DNA of 8,390 bases, taken from positions 1 through 8,390 of the forward strand of contig CAKQWE010000013.1 in assembly GCA_934277975.1 (NCBI GenBank), in the 5' to 3' direction. Below are positions 1-6,962 of the stretch, piece after piece (the stretch's first letter is position 1; each line of letters starts with the position of its first letter). A program made the position numbers and the translations under genes. Under the pieces are notes generated by a model. That model was not told the DNA's origin. It did not search any database and saw nothing but the letters and a program-made list of their open reading frames with translations. This DNA is from an uncultured Spirochaetales bacterium. GTDB taxonomy: Bacteria; Spirochaetota; Spirochaetia; Sphaerochaetales; Sphaerochaetaceae.

Positions 1-144
1 AGGTCCTCCATTGCTTTCATTATCATATGTCATCCATCTTCGGAGAAGGTGCTTGACAAAGGTCTCTTCATATCAGATAGTCCAGAGCGTCCAGAAAGCC
101 CAGAGCGGCTAGATAGGCCAGAGCGGCTAGATGTACAATTGTAG
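1..144 (+). CDS. Partial hypothetical protein, C-terminal end only
   Basis: A frame open from the first base of the window runs 47 codons to TAG at 142-144, so the start lies outside. The first half reads as a plausible mixed hydrophobic/polar protein end (RSSIAFIIICHPSSEKVLDK). The second half is a low-complexity tail ending PERLDRPERLDVQL, encoded by the 9-bp repeat array. A terminator-like hairpin with a T6 run overlaps and follows the stop, which supports a real gene ending here. I do not recognise the family. Because the repeat has a period of three codons, all frames through it tend to stay open, so openness over 72-134 is weak evidence. Minus-strand frames across the same stretch are also partly open but carry stops within or beside it. 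Confidence 0.4.
   Translation, partial: RSSIAFIIICHPSSEKVLDKGLFISDSPERPESPERLDRPERLDVQL
72..134 (+). repeat. Degenerate 9-bp tandem array (18-bp higher-order unit)
   Basis: Seven consecutive 9-mers can be read: atcagatag, tccagagcg, tccagaaag, cccagagcg, gctagatag, gccagagcg, gctagatgt. The last four form an 18-bp higher-order repeat in which CCAGAGCGGCTAGAT occurs exactly at 100-114 and 118-132. In the open frame this encodes a PERxxPERLD-type tail. The second copy of GCGGCTA also supplies the 5' arm of the following terminator hairpin. Confidence 0.8.
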
Positions 145-158
145 AACCGCCCTTTTTT
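121..158 (+). terminator. Candidate Rho-independent terminator of the upstream gene
   Basis: GCGG (123-126) pairs with CCGC (147-150), and CTA (127-129) pairs with TAG (142-144) across a two-base AA bulge; the loop contains the palindrome TACAATTGTA (134-143). CC and six T follow (153-158). The stem is short and imperfect, but its position over the stop codon of the upstream open frame and the T6 tail make it a reasonable terminator. Confidence 0.45.
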
Positions 159-210
159 CAATCCCCCAACTTTCCGTGAAGAACCTTTTCATATATAGGC
201 CTGTTGAGCT

Positions 211-290
211 TTAATACACCCTGATACGCCGTAGTCCGCCTTCATACGCCATAATACGCCTTCATACGCCATAGTGCGCCCTACTCCGCC
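211..290. repeat. Eight tandem 10-bp repeats, consensus NNNATACGCC
   Basis: Eight back-to-back decamers: ttaatacacc, ctgatacgcc, gtagtccgcc, ttcatacgcc, ataatacgcc, ttcatacgcc, atagtgcgcc, ctactccgcc. All end in CC, seven end in CGCC, and ttcatacgcc is repeated exactly at 241-250 and 261-270. The array ends 29 bp before the -35 box of the ATPase promoter. A period of 10 bp is close to one helical turn, so equivalent bases lie on one face of the DNA. It is either a protein-binding array or a minisatellite. No gene is supported between 145 and 446. Confidence 0.85.
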
Positions 291-319
291 CGCTTAAAAG
301 AACTTTTTTCAACCACTCA

Positions 320-348
320 TTGACATGTATATGGCTTTTCAATATATT
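320..348 (+). promoter_or_regulatory. Sigma70-type promoter for the metal ATPase
   Basis: A perfect -35 box TTGACA (320-325) is followed after 17 bp by TATATT (343-348), which places transcription start near 355 and gives a leader of about 92 nt before the ATG at 447. The 17-bp spacer is optimal for unassisted sigma70 recognition. It is unlike the 19-20 bp spacers of MerR/ZntR-activated metal promoters, so if the promoter is metal-regulated, repression (ArsR/SmtB or similar) is the likelier mode. Confidence 0.7.
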
Positions 349-385
349 AACGTATGCATATATACTAATATGTTTAAACGTTAAT
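346..385. promoter_or_regulatory. Nested inverted repeats over the start site, candidate operator
   Basis: ATTAACG (346-352) and CGTTAAT (379-385) form a perfect 7-bp inverted repeat. Nested inside is CATAT (357-361), six bases, then ATATG (368-372). Together they cover the -10 box and the predicted start of the metal ATPase transcript, where a repressor would act. The stretch is AT-rich, so short palindromes arise easily by chance, and no regulator gene is present in the window. Confidence 0.4.
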
Positions 386-446
386 TCAACTGTTCCAAAG
401 AGCATCCCAATACCAAAGGGCTCGCAAAGGATGGAGGAGAAACAAT

Positions 447-2474
447 ATGGCACATGAAAAGCATGAACACGAAGAGTTTCATGAACATGAGCACTCTCAA
501 GAACACGAACACGAGCACGACCACCGCCATGGACATGTTCATTCACACGGACACAGCCACGATGAGGTCTGTGGCTGCGGGTGCGGGCACTGCCACCATG
601 ACCACTCAGGAGACGACGAAGAGGATTCCAAGAAGGAAATCACGAAGATAGCCGTAGGTGCAGTGCTTACGATCCTTGCATTCGTAGCAAGAGACACATT
701 CACCTGGCCAATGCACATCCACTACGCACTTCTCATAGCAGCGTACCTTGTTCTTGGATGGGAGGTTGCATTCAATGCAATGAGAAACCTCTTCCATGGG
801 GAACTGTTCGACGAGAACTTCCTCATGTTCATTGCAACGATTGGAGCTGCAGCACTTGGAGACTTCAAGGAAGCCGTCATGGTCATGCTCTTTTACGATA
901 TTGGCGAATTCGCACAGGATGCAATTGCAGAACGCTCGCGTGACAACATATCGGAGCTCATGGACATAGCACCTGAAAGCGCACATGTAATTGACGAAAA
1001 CGGCAGCGTTTCGGAAAAGGAACCAGAGGAAGTCAAGATTGGAGACCTCATGCAGATCCGTGCCGGTGAAAAGGTCGCCCTTGACGGAACCATCATAGAA
1101 GGAACGTCTTTCATAGATACCAAGGCCATTACAGGGGAAAGCGTCCCTGTAAAGGTCAAAGCTGGAGATACACTTGTCAGCGGCTCTATAGTATCGGACG
1201 GAGTGCTAATAGTGAGGGCAGACAAAGCCTACGAGGACAGCACAGTCAAGAAGATACTTGACCTTGTAGAGCATGCACAAAGCACAAAGGCTCCTACGGA
1301 GCGTTTCATAACAAAATTCGCGAAGGTCTACACTCCAATAGTCATTGGAATTGCAGTGGTTGTAGCATTTGTGCCATCGATCATAACAGGACAGTGGGCA
1401 CAGTGGCTTCACAGAGCCCTGATCTTCCTTGTAATAAGCTGTCCATGCGCACTTGTGCTTTCAGTTCCTCTTTCGTTCTTTGCAGGAATGGGAGGAGCGG
1501 CAAAGCGAGGAATCCTCATCAAGGGAGGTACGCATCTTGAGACCCTCTCAAAGGTAGAGGCGTTTGCATTCGACAAAACCGGAACAATAACGGAAGGTGT
1601 CTTCTCCGTCCAAAAGATCGTTTCTGCAGACAATGTGGAAGACAAAGAGATACTTGAAACGGCCCTGGCCCTTGAAGAGAAGAGCACCCACCCAATAGCC
1701 AATTCGCTTGTGGAATACTGCAGAAAGAACGGAATAAAAAACCCATACTCCAGCAGTGAAATCCAAGAGGTTTCAGGACTTGGACTCAAGGGAGAGGTCG
1801 AGGGCCACACAATCTATGCTGGAAACGACAAACTCATGGAAAAGATGGGCATCAAGACCACATCCAAGGACTTTGCAAACGAAGTTGGTTCCCTCGTCTA
1901 CGTAGCAAAGGACGGCAAGTGGCTTGGCACAATCCTCATAAGCGATAGGATCAAGAATGGAGTGCCACAGCAGATTGCAAAGCTCAAGGCACTTGGAATC
2001 AAGAAGACCGTCATGCTCAGCGGCGACAAGAGAAGGACAGCAGAGTACATCTCAAAGACCGCAGGCATAGACGAATGCCATGCAGAGCTTCTTCCTCAGC
2101 AGAAGGTCGAGATGGTGCAGGACCTCAAGAAGCAGTACTCCTGCGCCTACGTAGGCGACGGCATAAACGATGCACCAGTCATTGCAACGGCCAACATTGG
2201 ATTTGCAATGGGTGGAGTTGGCAGCGACAGCGCAATAGAAGCCAGCGGAGTCGTAATCATGACGGACGACATCGCAAAGGTTCCTGAAAGCGTTGAGATC
2301 GCACGCAAGACGATGCGCATTGCAAAGCAGAACATAGCCTTCGCACTCACCGTCAAGGTCCTCTTCATGATACTTGGCGCAATGGGACTTGCAGGCATGA
2401 ACGGAGCCATCTTCGCAGACGTAGGCGTCACCCTCATAGCTGTACTCAACTCAATGAGGGCCATAAGGAAATAG
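447..2474 (+). CDS. zntA: Zn/Cd/Pb-exporting P1B-type ATPase with His-rich N-terminus
   Basis: A 675-residue inner-membrane pump that uses ATP to export soft divalent metals. The start is fixed by GGAGGAG at 433-439, 7 nt before the ATG. Residues 1-55 form a metal-binding tail with 20 His and 4 Cys (C42, C44, C46, C49); the usual GMTCxxC HMA domain is absent. About eight hydrophobic segments lie near residues 65-82, 91-110, 122-138, 142-157, 296-313, 323-348, 629-650 and 652-668. P-type motifs are complete: TGES (229-232), SCPC transport site (331-334), DKTGT with phosphorylated D376, the HP locus (H415-P416) and GDGINDAP (570-577). K637 and D658 in the last helices match the conserved Lys and Asp of ZntA-type (P1B-2) pumps, favouring Zn/Cd/Pb over Cu. 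It is transcribed alone from the upstream promoter and closed by its own terminator. The exact metal range is inferred. Confidence 0.93.
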   Translation: MAHEKHEHEEFHEHEHSQEHEHEHDHRHGHVHSHGHSHDEVCGCGCGHCHHDHSGDDEEDSKKEITKIAVGAVLTILAFVARDTFTWPMHIHYALLIAAYLVLGWEVAFNAMRNLFHGELFDENFLMFIATIGAAALGDFKEAVMVMLFYDIGEFAQDAIAERSRDNISELMDIAPESAHVIDENGSVSEKEPEEVKIGDLMQIRAGEKVALDGTIIEGTSFIDTKAITGESVPVKVKAGDTLVSGSIVSDGVLIVRADKAYEDSTVKKILDLVEHAQSTKAPTERFITKFAKVYTPIVIGIAVVVAFVPSIITGQWAQWLHRALIFLVISCPCALVLSVPLSFFAGMGGAAKRGILIKGGTHLETLSKVEAFAFDKTGTITEGVFSVQKIVSADNVEDKEILETALALEEKSTHPIANSLVEYCRKNGIKNPYSSSEIQEVSGLGLKGEVEGHTIYAGNDKLMEKMGIKTTSKDFANEVGSLVYVAKDGKWLGTILISDRIKNGVPQQIAKLKALGIKKTVMLSGDKRRTAEYISKTAGIDECHAELLPQQKVEMVQDLKKQYSCAYVGDGINDAPVIATANIGFAMGGVGSDSAIEASGVVIMTDDIAKVPESVEIARKTMRIAKQNIAFALTVKVLFMILGAMGLAGMNGAIFADVGVTLIAVLNSMRAIRK

Positions 2475-2519
2475 TCCAGGACCGATGCCCTTGTGGATGC
2501 ATTTCAAAACGAATCCTGA

Positions 2520-2556
2520 AAAAGAGCCGCAACGAAAAAATGCGGCTCTTTTCTTG
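2520..2556 (+). terminator. Rho-independent terminator after the metal ATPase
   Basis: A perfect 12-bp stem, AAAAGAGCCGCA (2520-2531) pairing with TGCGGCTCTTTT (2541-2552), has a 9-nt A-rich loop and runs into a T-rich tail. It lies 45 bp after the ATPase stop and only 26 bp before the next start codon, so it separates the two genes. Confidence 0.9.
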
Positions 2557-2578
2557 TTATTGCACTTTATGGTAGATT

Positions 2579-4618
2579 ATGGACATGCAATCAGAAGACA
2601 TCAGAAACATAGGGATAATGGCCCACATAGATGCAGGAAAGACTACCACGACCGAGAGGATACTCTACTACACAGGAGAGAACCATAGGATTGGAGAGGT
2701 CGACAACGGCGAAGCCACCATGGACTGGATGGAGCAGGAGCAGGACAGGGGAATCACCATAACCAGCGCCGCCACCACATGCTATTGGAAGGGCAAGCAG
2801 ATAAACATAATAGACACTCCGGGACATGTGGACTTCACAGCAGAGGTCGAAAGAGCCCTAAGAGTCCTCGACGGGGCCGTTGGCGTCTTCTGCGCCGTAG
2901 GAGGCGTGGAGCCTCAGAGCGAGACCGTTTGGAGACAGGCCAACACCTACAACGTCCCAAGGATTGCATTTGTAAACAAAATGGACCGTCTTGGGGCAGA
3001 TTTCTATGCGGTCCTTGAAGATATAAAGACAAAACTCAATGAAGAGCCCGTCCCACTATTCATCCCCGTTGGGAAGGAAAGCAAGTTTGAAGGTATTATA
3101 GACCTCCTTAAGATGAAGATGGTCGTATTCAATCCTGAAACGGAAGGCTACGACTACAGCTACGTAGAAGTCCCTGCTGAAATGCAGGACGAAGCGGACC
3201 AGTGGAGGGAGAAGCTCATCGACAGCGTCTCGTCCTTCTCGGATGAAATCACAGAGCTCTATTTCTCAGGAGAGGACATTCCCGCGGACAAGATAATCGC
3301 AACGCTCAGACAGTGCACCCTTGAAAGGAAGCTTCTGCCGGTGTTCGTTGGATCATCGCTTAGGAACATCGGTGTGCAGTGCCTTTTGGATGGTGTAGTG
3401 GACCTTCTCCCCTCCCCTGCGGACATCCCGCCCGTCGTGGGTATCCATGCCAAGAAGGAGACGGAGGTCAAGGTGGAGAACGATCCAAAGGGTCCACCAT
3501 TGGCGCTGGTGTTCAAGGTCCAGTACGACAGAGAGGCAGGCCCGTTGTGCTTCATAAGGGTCTACTCCGGCACGTTCCACAAAAGCACAGCGGTGCTTAA
3601 CATAACCAAGAAGAAGCGCGAAAGGATAAACAGGCTCCTTAGGATGCACGCAAACAGACCAGAGGAGATCCAGGAGCTGCAAAGTGGAGACATTGGGGTC
3701 GTCGTAGGATTCAAGGGAGCACAGACTGGAGATACCATTGGAACCGAAGGCGCCCAGATTCTACTTGAGAAGATGGTGTTCCCCGTGCCCGTCATCTCCG
3801 TTGCAATAGAGCCAACCACGGCAAGCGACCAGGACAAGCTCCAGAAGGCGCTTGAGATACTGTCAAGCGAAGACCCAACCTTCACATGGAAGGACAACGA
3901 GGAGACCGGACAGCTTGTCATAAGCGGAATGGGAGAGCTTCATTTGGATGTCCTTGTCACCAGACTCACCAAAGAGCTCAAGGTCTCGTGTCAGGTTGGA
4001 AAACCACAGGTCACATACAGGGAGAGCATAACCCAGAGCGTCGAGCATACGCAGACCTTCAGCAGAGTCATTGCAGGAAAGGAGAACACCGCAGAGGTGA
4101 CGCTCAGGCTAACGCCGCAGGAGTCAAAGGAGGGCAACGTCTATGAAAACCTTGTGCCGGCAAAGACCATGCCACCTGAGCTTTTCGATGCCATAAAGAG
4201 AGGCGTTGAGAACTCGTTCCAAAGCGGAATCAAGTACGGATATGAGGTGTGCGACACCAAGGTCGAGCTTGTAGGAGTCAAATACAACGAGCTTACGGCA
4301 AGCGAGTTCGCATTCGAAGCCTGTTCCGCCATGTGCTTCGATGCAGCTGCAAACGAAGCCGGACCTGTGCTCATGGAGCCAATCATGGATGTCACGCTCA
4401 TCGTTCCGTCACAGTACGTTGGAGAGGCCATTTCAAGTCTCACAACACGAGGTGGAATAGTATCAAGCATGGAAAGCAAGCCCTCTGCGGACCATGTCAT
4501 GGCGCAGGCTCCGCTTGCAAAGCTGTTTGGATATACGACGGCTTTGCGCTCCGCTACGCAGGGAAGAGGCTCGTTCTCCATGGAATTCAGCCACTATGCA
4601 CCCAAAACGGGGAGCTAA
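2579..4618 (+). CDS. fusA: Elongation factor G paralog, spdEFG2 (ribosome-recycling) type
   Basis: A 679-residue cytoplasmic translational GTPase. G motifs are canonical: AHIDAGKT (15-22), DRGITIT switch I (56-62), DTPGH (79-83), NKMD (133-136) and GSS (258-260). Domain II is near 305-395, III near 402-476, IV near 478-600 and V near 603-675, ending with RGSFSMEFSHY. Domain IV is divergent: after TYRESI (479-484) the KKQTGG-like segment of translocases is missing, and at the tip position the sequence reads KYNELTASE rather than the usual HxVDSSE. These traits match Borrelia EF-G2 and mitochondrial GFM2, which split ribosomes together with RRF instead of translocating. This function is inferred from the subfamily. 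No convincing Shine-Dalgarno is present; a second ATG at 2585 has GGTAG 9 nt upstream and may be the true start. The gene is flanked by terminators, outside any str operon. Confidence 0.92.
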   Translation: MDMQSEDIRNIGIMAHIDAGKTTTTERILYYTGENHRIGEVDNGEATMDWMEQEQDRGITITSAATTCYWKGKQINIIDTPGHVDFTAEVERALRVLDGAVGVFCAVGGVEPQSETVWRQANTYNVPRIAFVNKMDRLGADFYAVLEDIKTKLNEEPVPLFIPVGKESKFEGIIDLLKMKMVVFNPETEGYDYSYVEVPAEMQDEADQWREKLIDSVSSFSDEITELYFSGEDIPADKIIATLRQCTLERKLLPVFVGSSLRNIGVQCLLDGVVDLLPSPADIPPVVGIHAKKETEVKVENDPKGPPLALVFKVQYDREAGPLCFIRVYSGTFHKSTAVLNITKKKRERINRLLRMHANRPEEIQELQSGDIGVVVGFKGAQTGDTIGTEGAQILLEKMVFPVPVISVAIEPTTASDQDKLQKALEILSSEDPTFTWKDNEETGQLVISGMGELHLDVLVTRLTKELKVSCQVGKPQVTYRESITQSVEHTQTFSRVIAGKENTAEVTLRLTPQESKEGNVYENLVPAKTMPPELFDAIKRGVENSFQSGIKYGYEVCDTKVELVGVKYNELTASEFAFEACSAMCFDAAANEAGPVLMEPIMDVTLIVPSQYVGEAISSLTTRGGIVSSMESKPSADHVMAQAPLAKLFGYTTALRSATQGRGSFSMEFSHYAPKTGS

Positions 4619-4635
4619 AACCGGAATTAAGCCTG

Positions 4636-4664
4636 AAATTGGAGAAGATTTCTCTAGTTTTTTT
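4636..4664 (+). terminator. Rho-independent terminator after spdEFG2
   Basis: AAATTGGAGAA (4636-4646) and TTCTCTAGTTT (4650-4660) pair over 11 positions with two G-U wobbles and a GAT loop, and the T tract continues to 4664 (seven T in all). It begins 17 bp after the spdEFG2 stop. The stem is low in GC, so termination may be partial. Confidence 0.65.
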
Positions 4665-4680
4665 GCATATACTGTTATAT

Positions 4681-4727
4681 GATATGGAAGGTTGCCCCTT
4701 GCGGACGACCTTTCGTCTTTTCATATC
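4681..4727 (+). promoter_or_regulatory. Foldable hairpin upstream of the second EF-G
   Basis: GATATGGAAGG (4681-4691) pairs with CTTTTCATATC (4717-4727) over 11 contiguous positions including two G-U wobbles. A smaller hairpin, GACGA-CCTT-TCGTC (4704-4717), followed by TTTT, is an overlapping alternative fold. A weak extended -10 (TG at 4673-4674, then TATATG at 4676-4681) lies just before it. Mutually exclusive folds in front of a translation-factor gene could be a regulatory leader, but no known riboswitch or protein-binding motif is recognised. The rest of 4619-4844 shows no gene. Confidence 0.3.
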
Positions 4728-4795
4728 GGTCCGGGTTTGGCGCTTGATTTGACATTTGTAGGACGAAGGGCATGTCCAATGAGGTGCACCTGAAC

Positions 4796-4814
4796 TGCAT
4801 AAACTTGCATAAAC
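4796..4814 (+). repeat. Direct repeat TGCATAAAC, two copies
   Basis: TGCATAAAC occurs at 4796-4804 and again at 4806-4814, a 10-bp repeat distance, 31 bp before the start of the second EF-G and just ahead of its ribosome binding site. The spacing of one helical turn would suit a protein site, but two copies are little evidence. A TTGACA at 4749-4754 lies upstream but has no good -10 box at the right distance. Confidence 0.4.
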
Positions 4815-4844
4815 AAACATTGCCAACATTTCTAGGAGGGAAAC

Positions 4845-6935
4845 ATGGCTTTAGCTTCGAAGGATATCAGGAACGTAACAATTGCGGGGCACAATGGAAC
4901 AGGTAAGACTTCTCTTCTTGAGCAGCTGCTCTATTACAGCAACGTGATTTCAAGACCGGAACAGGTCGAGTCAGGAAAGACGACCAGTGACTACACTGAG
5001 GAGGAGATCGCTCGCAAGATCTCGATACACTCCGCACTTGCAAGCATTGCATGGGAAGGAAAGACTCTCAACTTCATAGACGCTCCTGGTACGGCAGACT
5101 TCGTTGGAGAGGTCATCTGCGGTTTCAGAACATGTGAATCGGCCCTCATGGTCGTGGATGCAAGGGATGGCGCACAGATCGAGACGATCAAGCTTTGGAG
5201 AAACCTCAACAAGCTTTCGAAGCCCAGGGCTGTATTCCTCAACAAGATGGAGCGTGAAAGGGTCGACTACGACAAGACGTTCACGCACCTTAAGGAGGAG
5301 TTCAAGACCACATTCGTCCCTGTGACCATTCCAATGGGCAACGGCCCTGACTTCAAGGGTGTCATAGACCTCATCGAGAACAAGGCATACTTCTTCCAGC
5401 CAGGACAGAAGGAGAAGGTTGGAGAAATCCCATCCGAATATGCAGACGAAGTAGAACAGTACAGGGAAGCCCTCATCGAGTCCGCCGCAGAAGGTGCGGA
5501 CGACCTCATGGAGAAGTACCTCGAAGAGATGACGCTTGAGGCCGAGGAGATCCACCGCGGTGTATGCGAAGGCCTTAAGAACAACGTCCTCGTACCGGTG
5601 TTCTGCGGATGCACGTCGAACGGCGCAGGCATCACAAGCCTTTTGGATTTCATTGCAGAGAACTTCCCATCACCAGTCGGCGCAAAGGAGACCATCGTCA
5701 AGGAAGACGGAAGCGAAGAGGAACTTGCCATATCCTCGGAAGGACAGGCATCAGCACTCTGCTTCAAGACAACCATAGACCAGTTCTCTGGAAAACTCTC
5801 ATTCCTCAAGGTCGTCACAGGAAGCATCTCAGGCGATACGGACCTCTTCAACCCAGCACTGGGCAAGAAGGAGAAGCCCGGCAAGGTCTACAGAGCCGTT
5901 GGAAAGAAGCTCATTGAGACCGATGCCCTCGCAGCCGGTGACATTGGAATCATCACAAAGAGCAACATAGCAACCACCAACTGCACACTTCTTGGCAGTG
6001 CAGACATGAAGTTCACGTTCAAGAGCCTCAGCTTCCCCAACCCAATCTACTCGCTTGCAATATCTGCAGCCGACAAGAAGTCTGAAGACAAGATGAACGA
6101 TGCCCTGCACAAGGTCACCGAAGAGGACCTCACATTCCAGGTTGCATACAACGAAGAGACCAAACAGTCCACGGTATCAGGAATGGGAGAGCTCCATCTC
6201 AACATGATCCTTGACAAGATCAAGGAGAAGCAGAAGATCCAGATCAACACAAAGCTTCCAAGAGTCCCTTACAGAGAGACCATCACGAAGAAGTCCGGCA
6301 TAGTCGAATATGCACACAAGAAGCAGTCCGGTGGACACGGCCAGTACGGTAAGGTCCTCATTGAGATCGCTCCAATCGACAGAGGCCTCTACTACACCTT
6401 CGACAACATCGTCAAGGGCGGTTCCGTCTCCAAGGGCTACGTTCCAGGCATTGAAAAGGGTCTCCATGACCAAATGGAGGAAGGCTTCCTCGCAGGATAT
6501 CCAATGGTTGACATTGGAGTTACGCTCGTCGATGGCAAGGAGCACCCAGTCGATTCCTCTGAAATGGCTTTCAGACTTGCCGCAAAGGGTGCAATGAAGC
6601 TCGCAATCGAGAAGGCCGGTCCAGTCCTGCTCGAGCCGTTTGCAAAGCTCAGCGTCTACATTGACAACCAGTACTTGGGAGACATCCTCTCAGACCTCTC
6701 CTCCAAACGCGGTCGTGTCCTTGGACAGGAAGACCTTGGTGGAAACATGGTTCAGGTCAACGCAGAGGTTCCACAGGCAGAGATGCTCAACTACGCCATA
6801 GACCTCAAGTCCATGACATCCGGTACAGGTTCGTTCGAACTTGCATTCGACCACTACGAGACCCTTGCAGGCAAGATGGCTGAAGACGTCATCAAGGCAT
6901 CCAAGGCAGCAGCCGAGGAAGAGGCCAACAAGTAA
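4845..6935 (+). CDS. fusA: EF-G-like translational GTPase, EFG II type, altered G3/G4
   Basis: A 696-residue EF-G paralog with a strong ribosome binding site (AGGAGGG, 4834-4840). G1 is GHNGTGKT (15-22); switch I is the variant ARKISIHS (56-63) instead of RGITIT. G3 reads DAPGTADF (79-86), so the His of DTPGH that positions the hydrolytic water is Thr here; G4 reads NKME (133-136) instead of NKxD; G5 is probably CGC (254-256). Domain II lies near 300-390, III near 397-473, IV near 475-600, V near 600-672, then a charged Ala/Lys/Glu tail to 696. Domain IV keeps HKKQSGGHGQYG (491-502) and a tip His (H567 in EHPVDSSE), as in translocating EF-Gs. The GHNGTGKT/SDYTEEE start fits the EFG II group, whose cellular role is largely unsettled. 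It is transcribed separately from spdEFG2 and ends at a bidirectional terminator. Confidence 0.9.
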   Translation: MALASKDIRNVTIAGHNGTGKTSLLEQLLYYSNVISRPEQVESGKTTSDYTEEEIARKISIHSALASIAWEGKTLNFIDAPGTADFVGEVICGFRTCESALMVVDARDGAQIETIKLWRNLNKLSKPRAVFLNKMERERVDYDKTFTHLKEEFKTTFVPVTIPMGNGPDFKGVIDLIENKAYFFQPGQKEKVGEIPSEYADEVEQYREALIESAAEGADDLMEKYLEEMTLEAEEIHRGVCEGLKNNVLVPVFCGCTSNGAGITSLLDFIAENFPSPVGAKETIVKEDGSEEELAISSEGQASALCFKTTIDQFSGKLSFLKVVTGSISGDTDLFNPALGKKEKPGKVYRAVGKKLIETDALAAGDIGIITKSNIATTNCTLLGSADMKFTFKSLSFPNPIYSLAISAADKKSEDKMNDALHKVTEEDLTFQVAYNEETKQSTVSGMGELHLNMILDKIKEKQKIQINTKLPRVPYRETITKKSGIVEYAHKKQSGGHGQYGKVLIEIAPIDRGLYYTFDNIVKGGSVSKGYVPGIEKGLHDQMEEGFLAGYPMVDIGVTLVDGKEHPVDSSEMAFRLAAKGAMKLAIEKAGPVLLEPFAKLSVYIDNQYLGDILSDLSSKRGRVLGQEDLGGNMVQVNAEVPQAEMLNYAIDLKSMTSGTGSFELAFDHYETLAGKMAEDVIKASKAAAEEEANK

Positions 6936-6962
6936 GCCCCAGCCCGCATCGCATGGCAAAAC

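Noticed and set aside
211..290. CRISPR or transposon terminal repeat
   Set aside because: The units are 10 bp with no spacers and there is no transposase or target duplication nearby.
320..348. MerR/ZntR-type metal-activated promoter
   Set aside because: The spacer is 17 bp, not the 19-20 bp needed for MerR-family activation, and no dyad lies between the -35 and -10 boxes.
262..546. Minus-strand open frame of 94 codons over the ATPase promoter and N-terminus
   Set aside because: It is antisense to the His-rich coding repeat, which keeps opposite frames open; it has no recognisable domain or ribosome binding site.
4249..4752. 167-codon plus-strand frame at the end of spdEFG2 running into the intergenic region
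   Set aside because: It is mostly out of frame with spdEFG2 domain V, has no ribosome binding site, and its tail passes through the terminator hairpin.
4772..4890. Possible leader peptide starting ATG at 4772
   Set aside because: The frame runs out of phase into the EF-G gene, the ribosome binding site is weak, and there is no run of regulatory codons.
4971..5884. Long minus-strand open frames (194 and 205 codons) inside the second EF-G
   Set aside because: They overlap a confident conserved gene on the other strand; composition and lack of motifs fit antisense shadows of biased codon usage.
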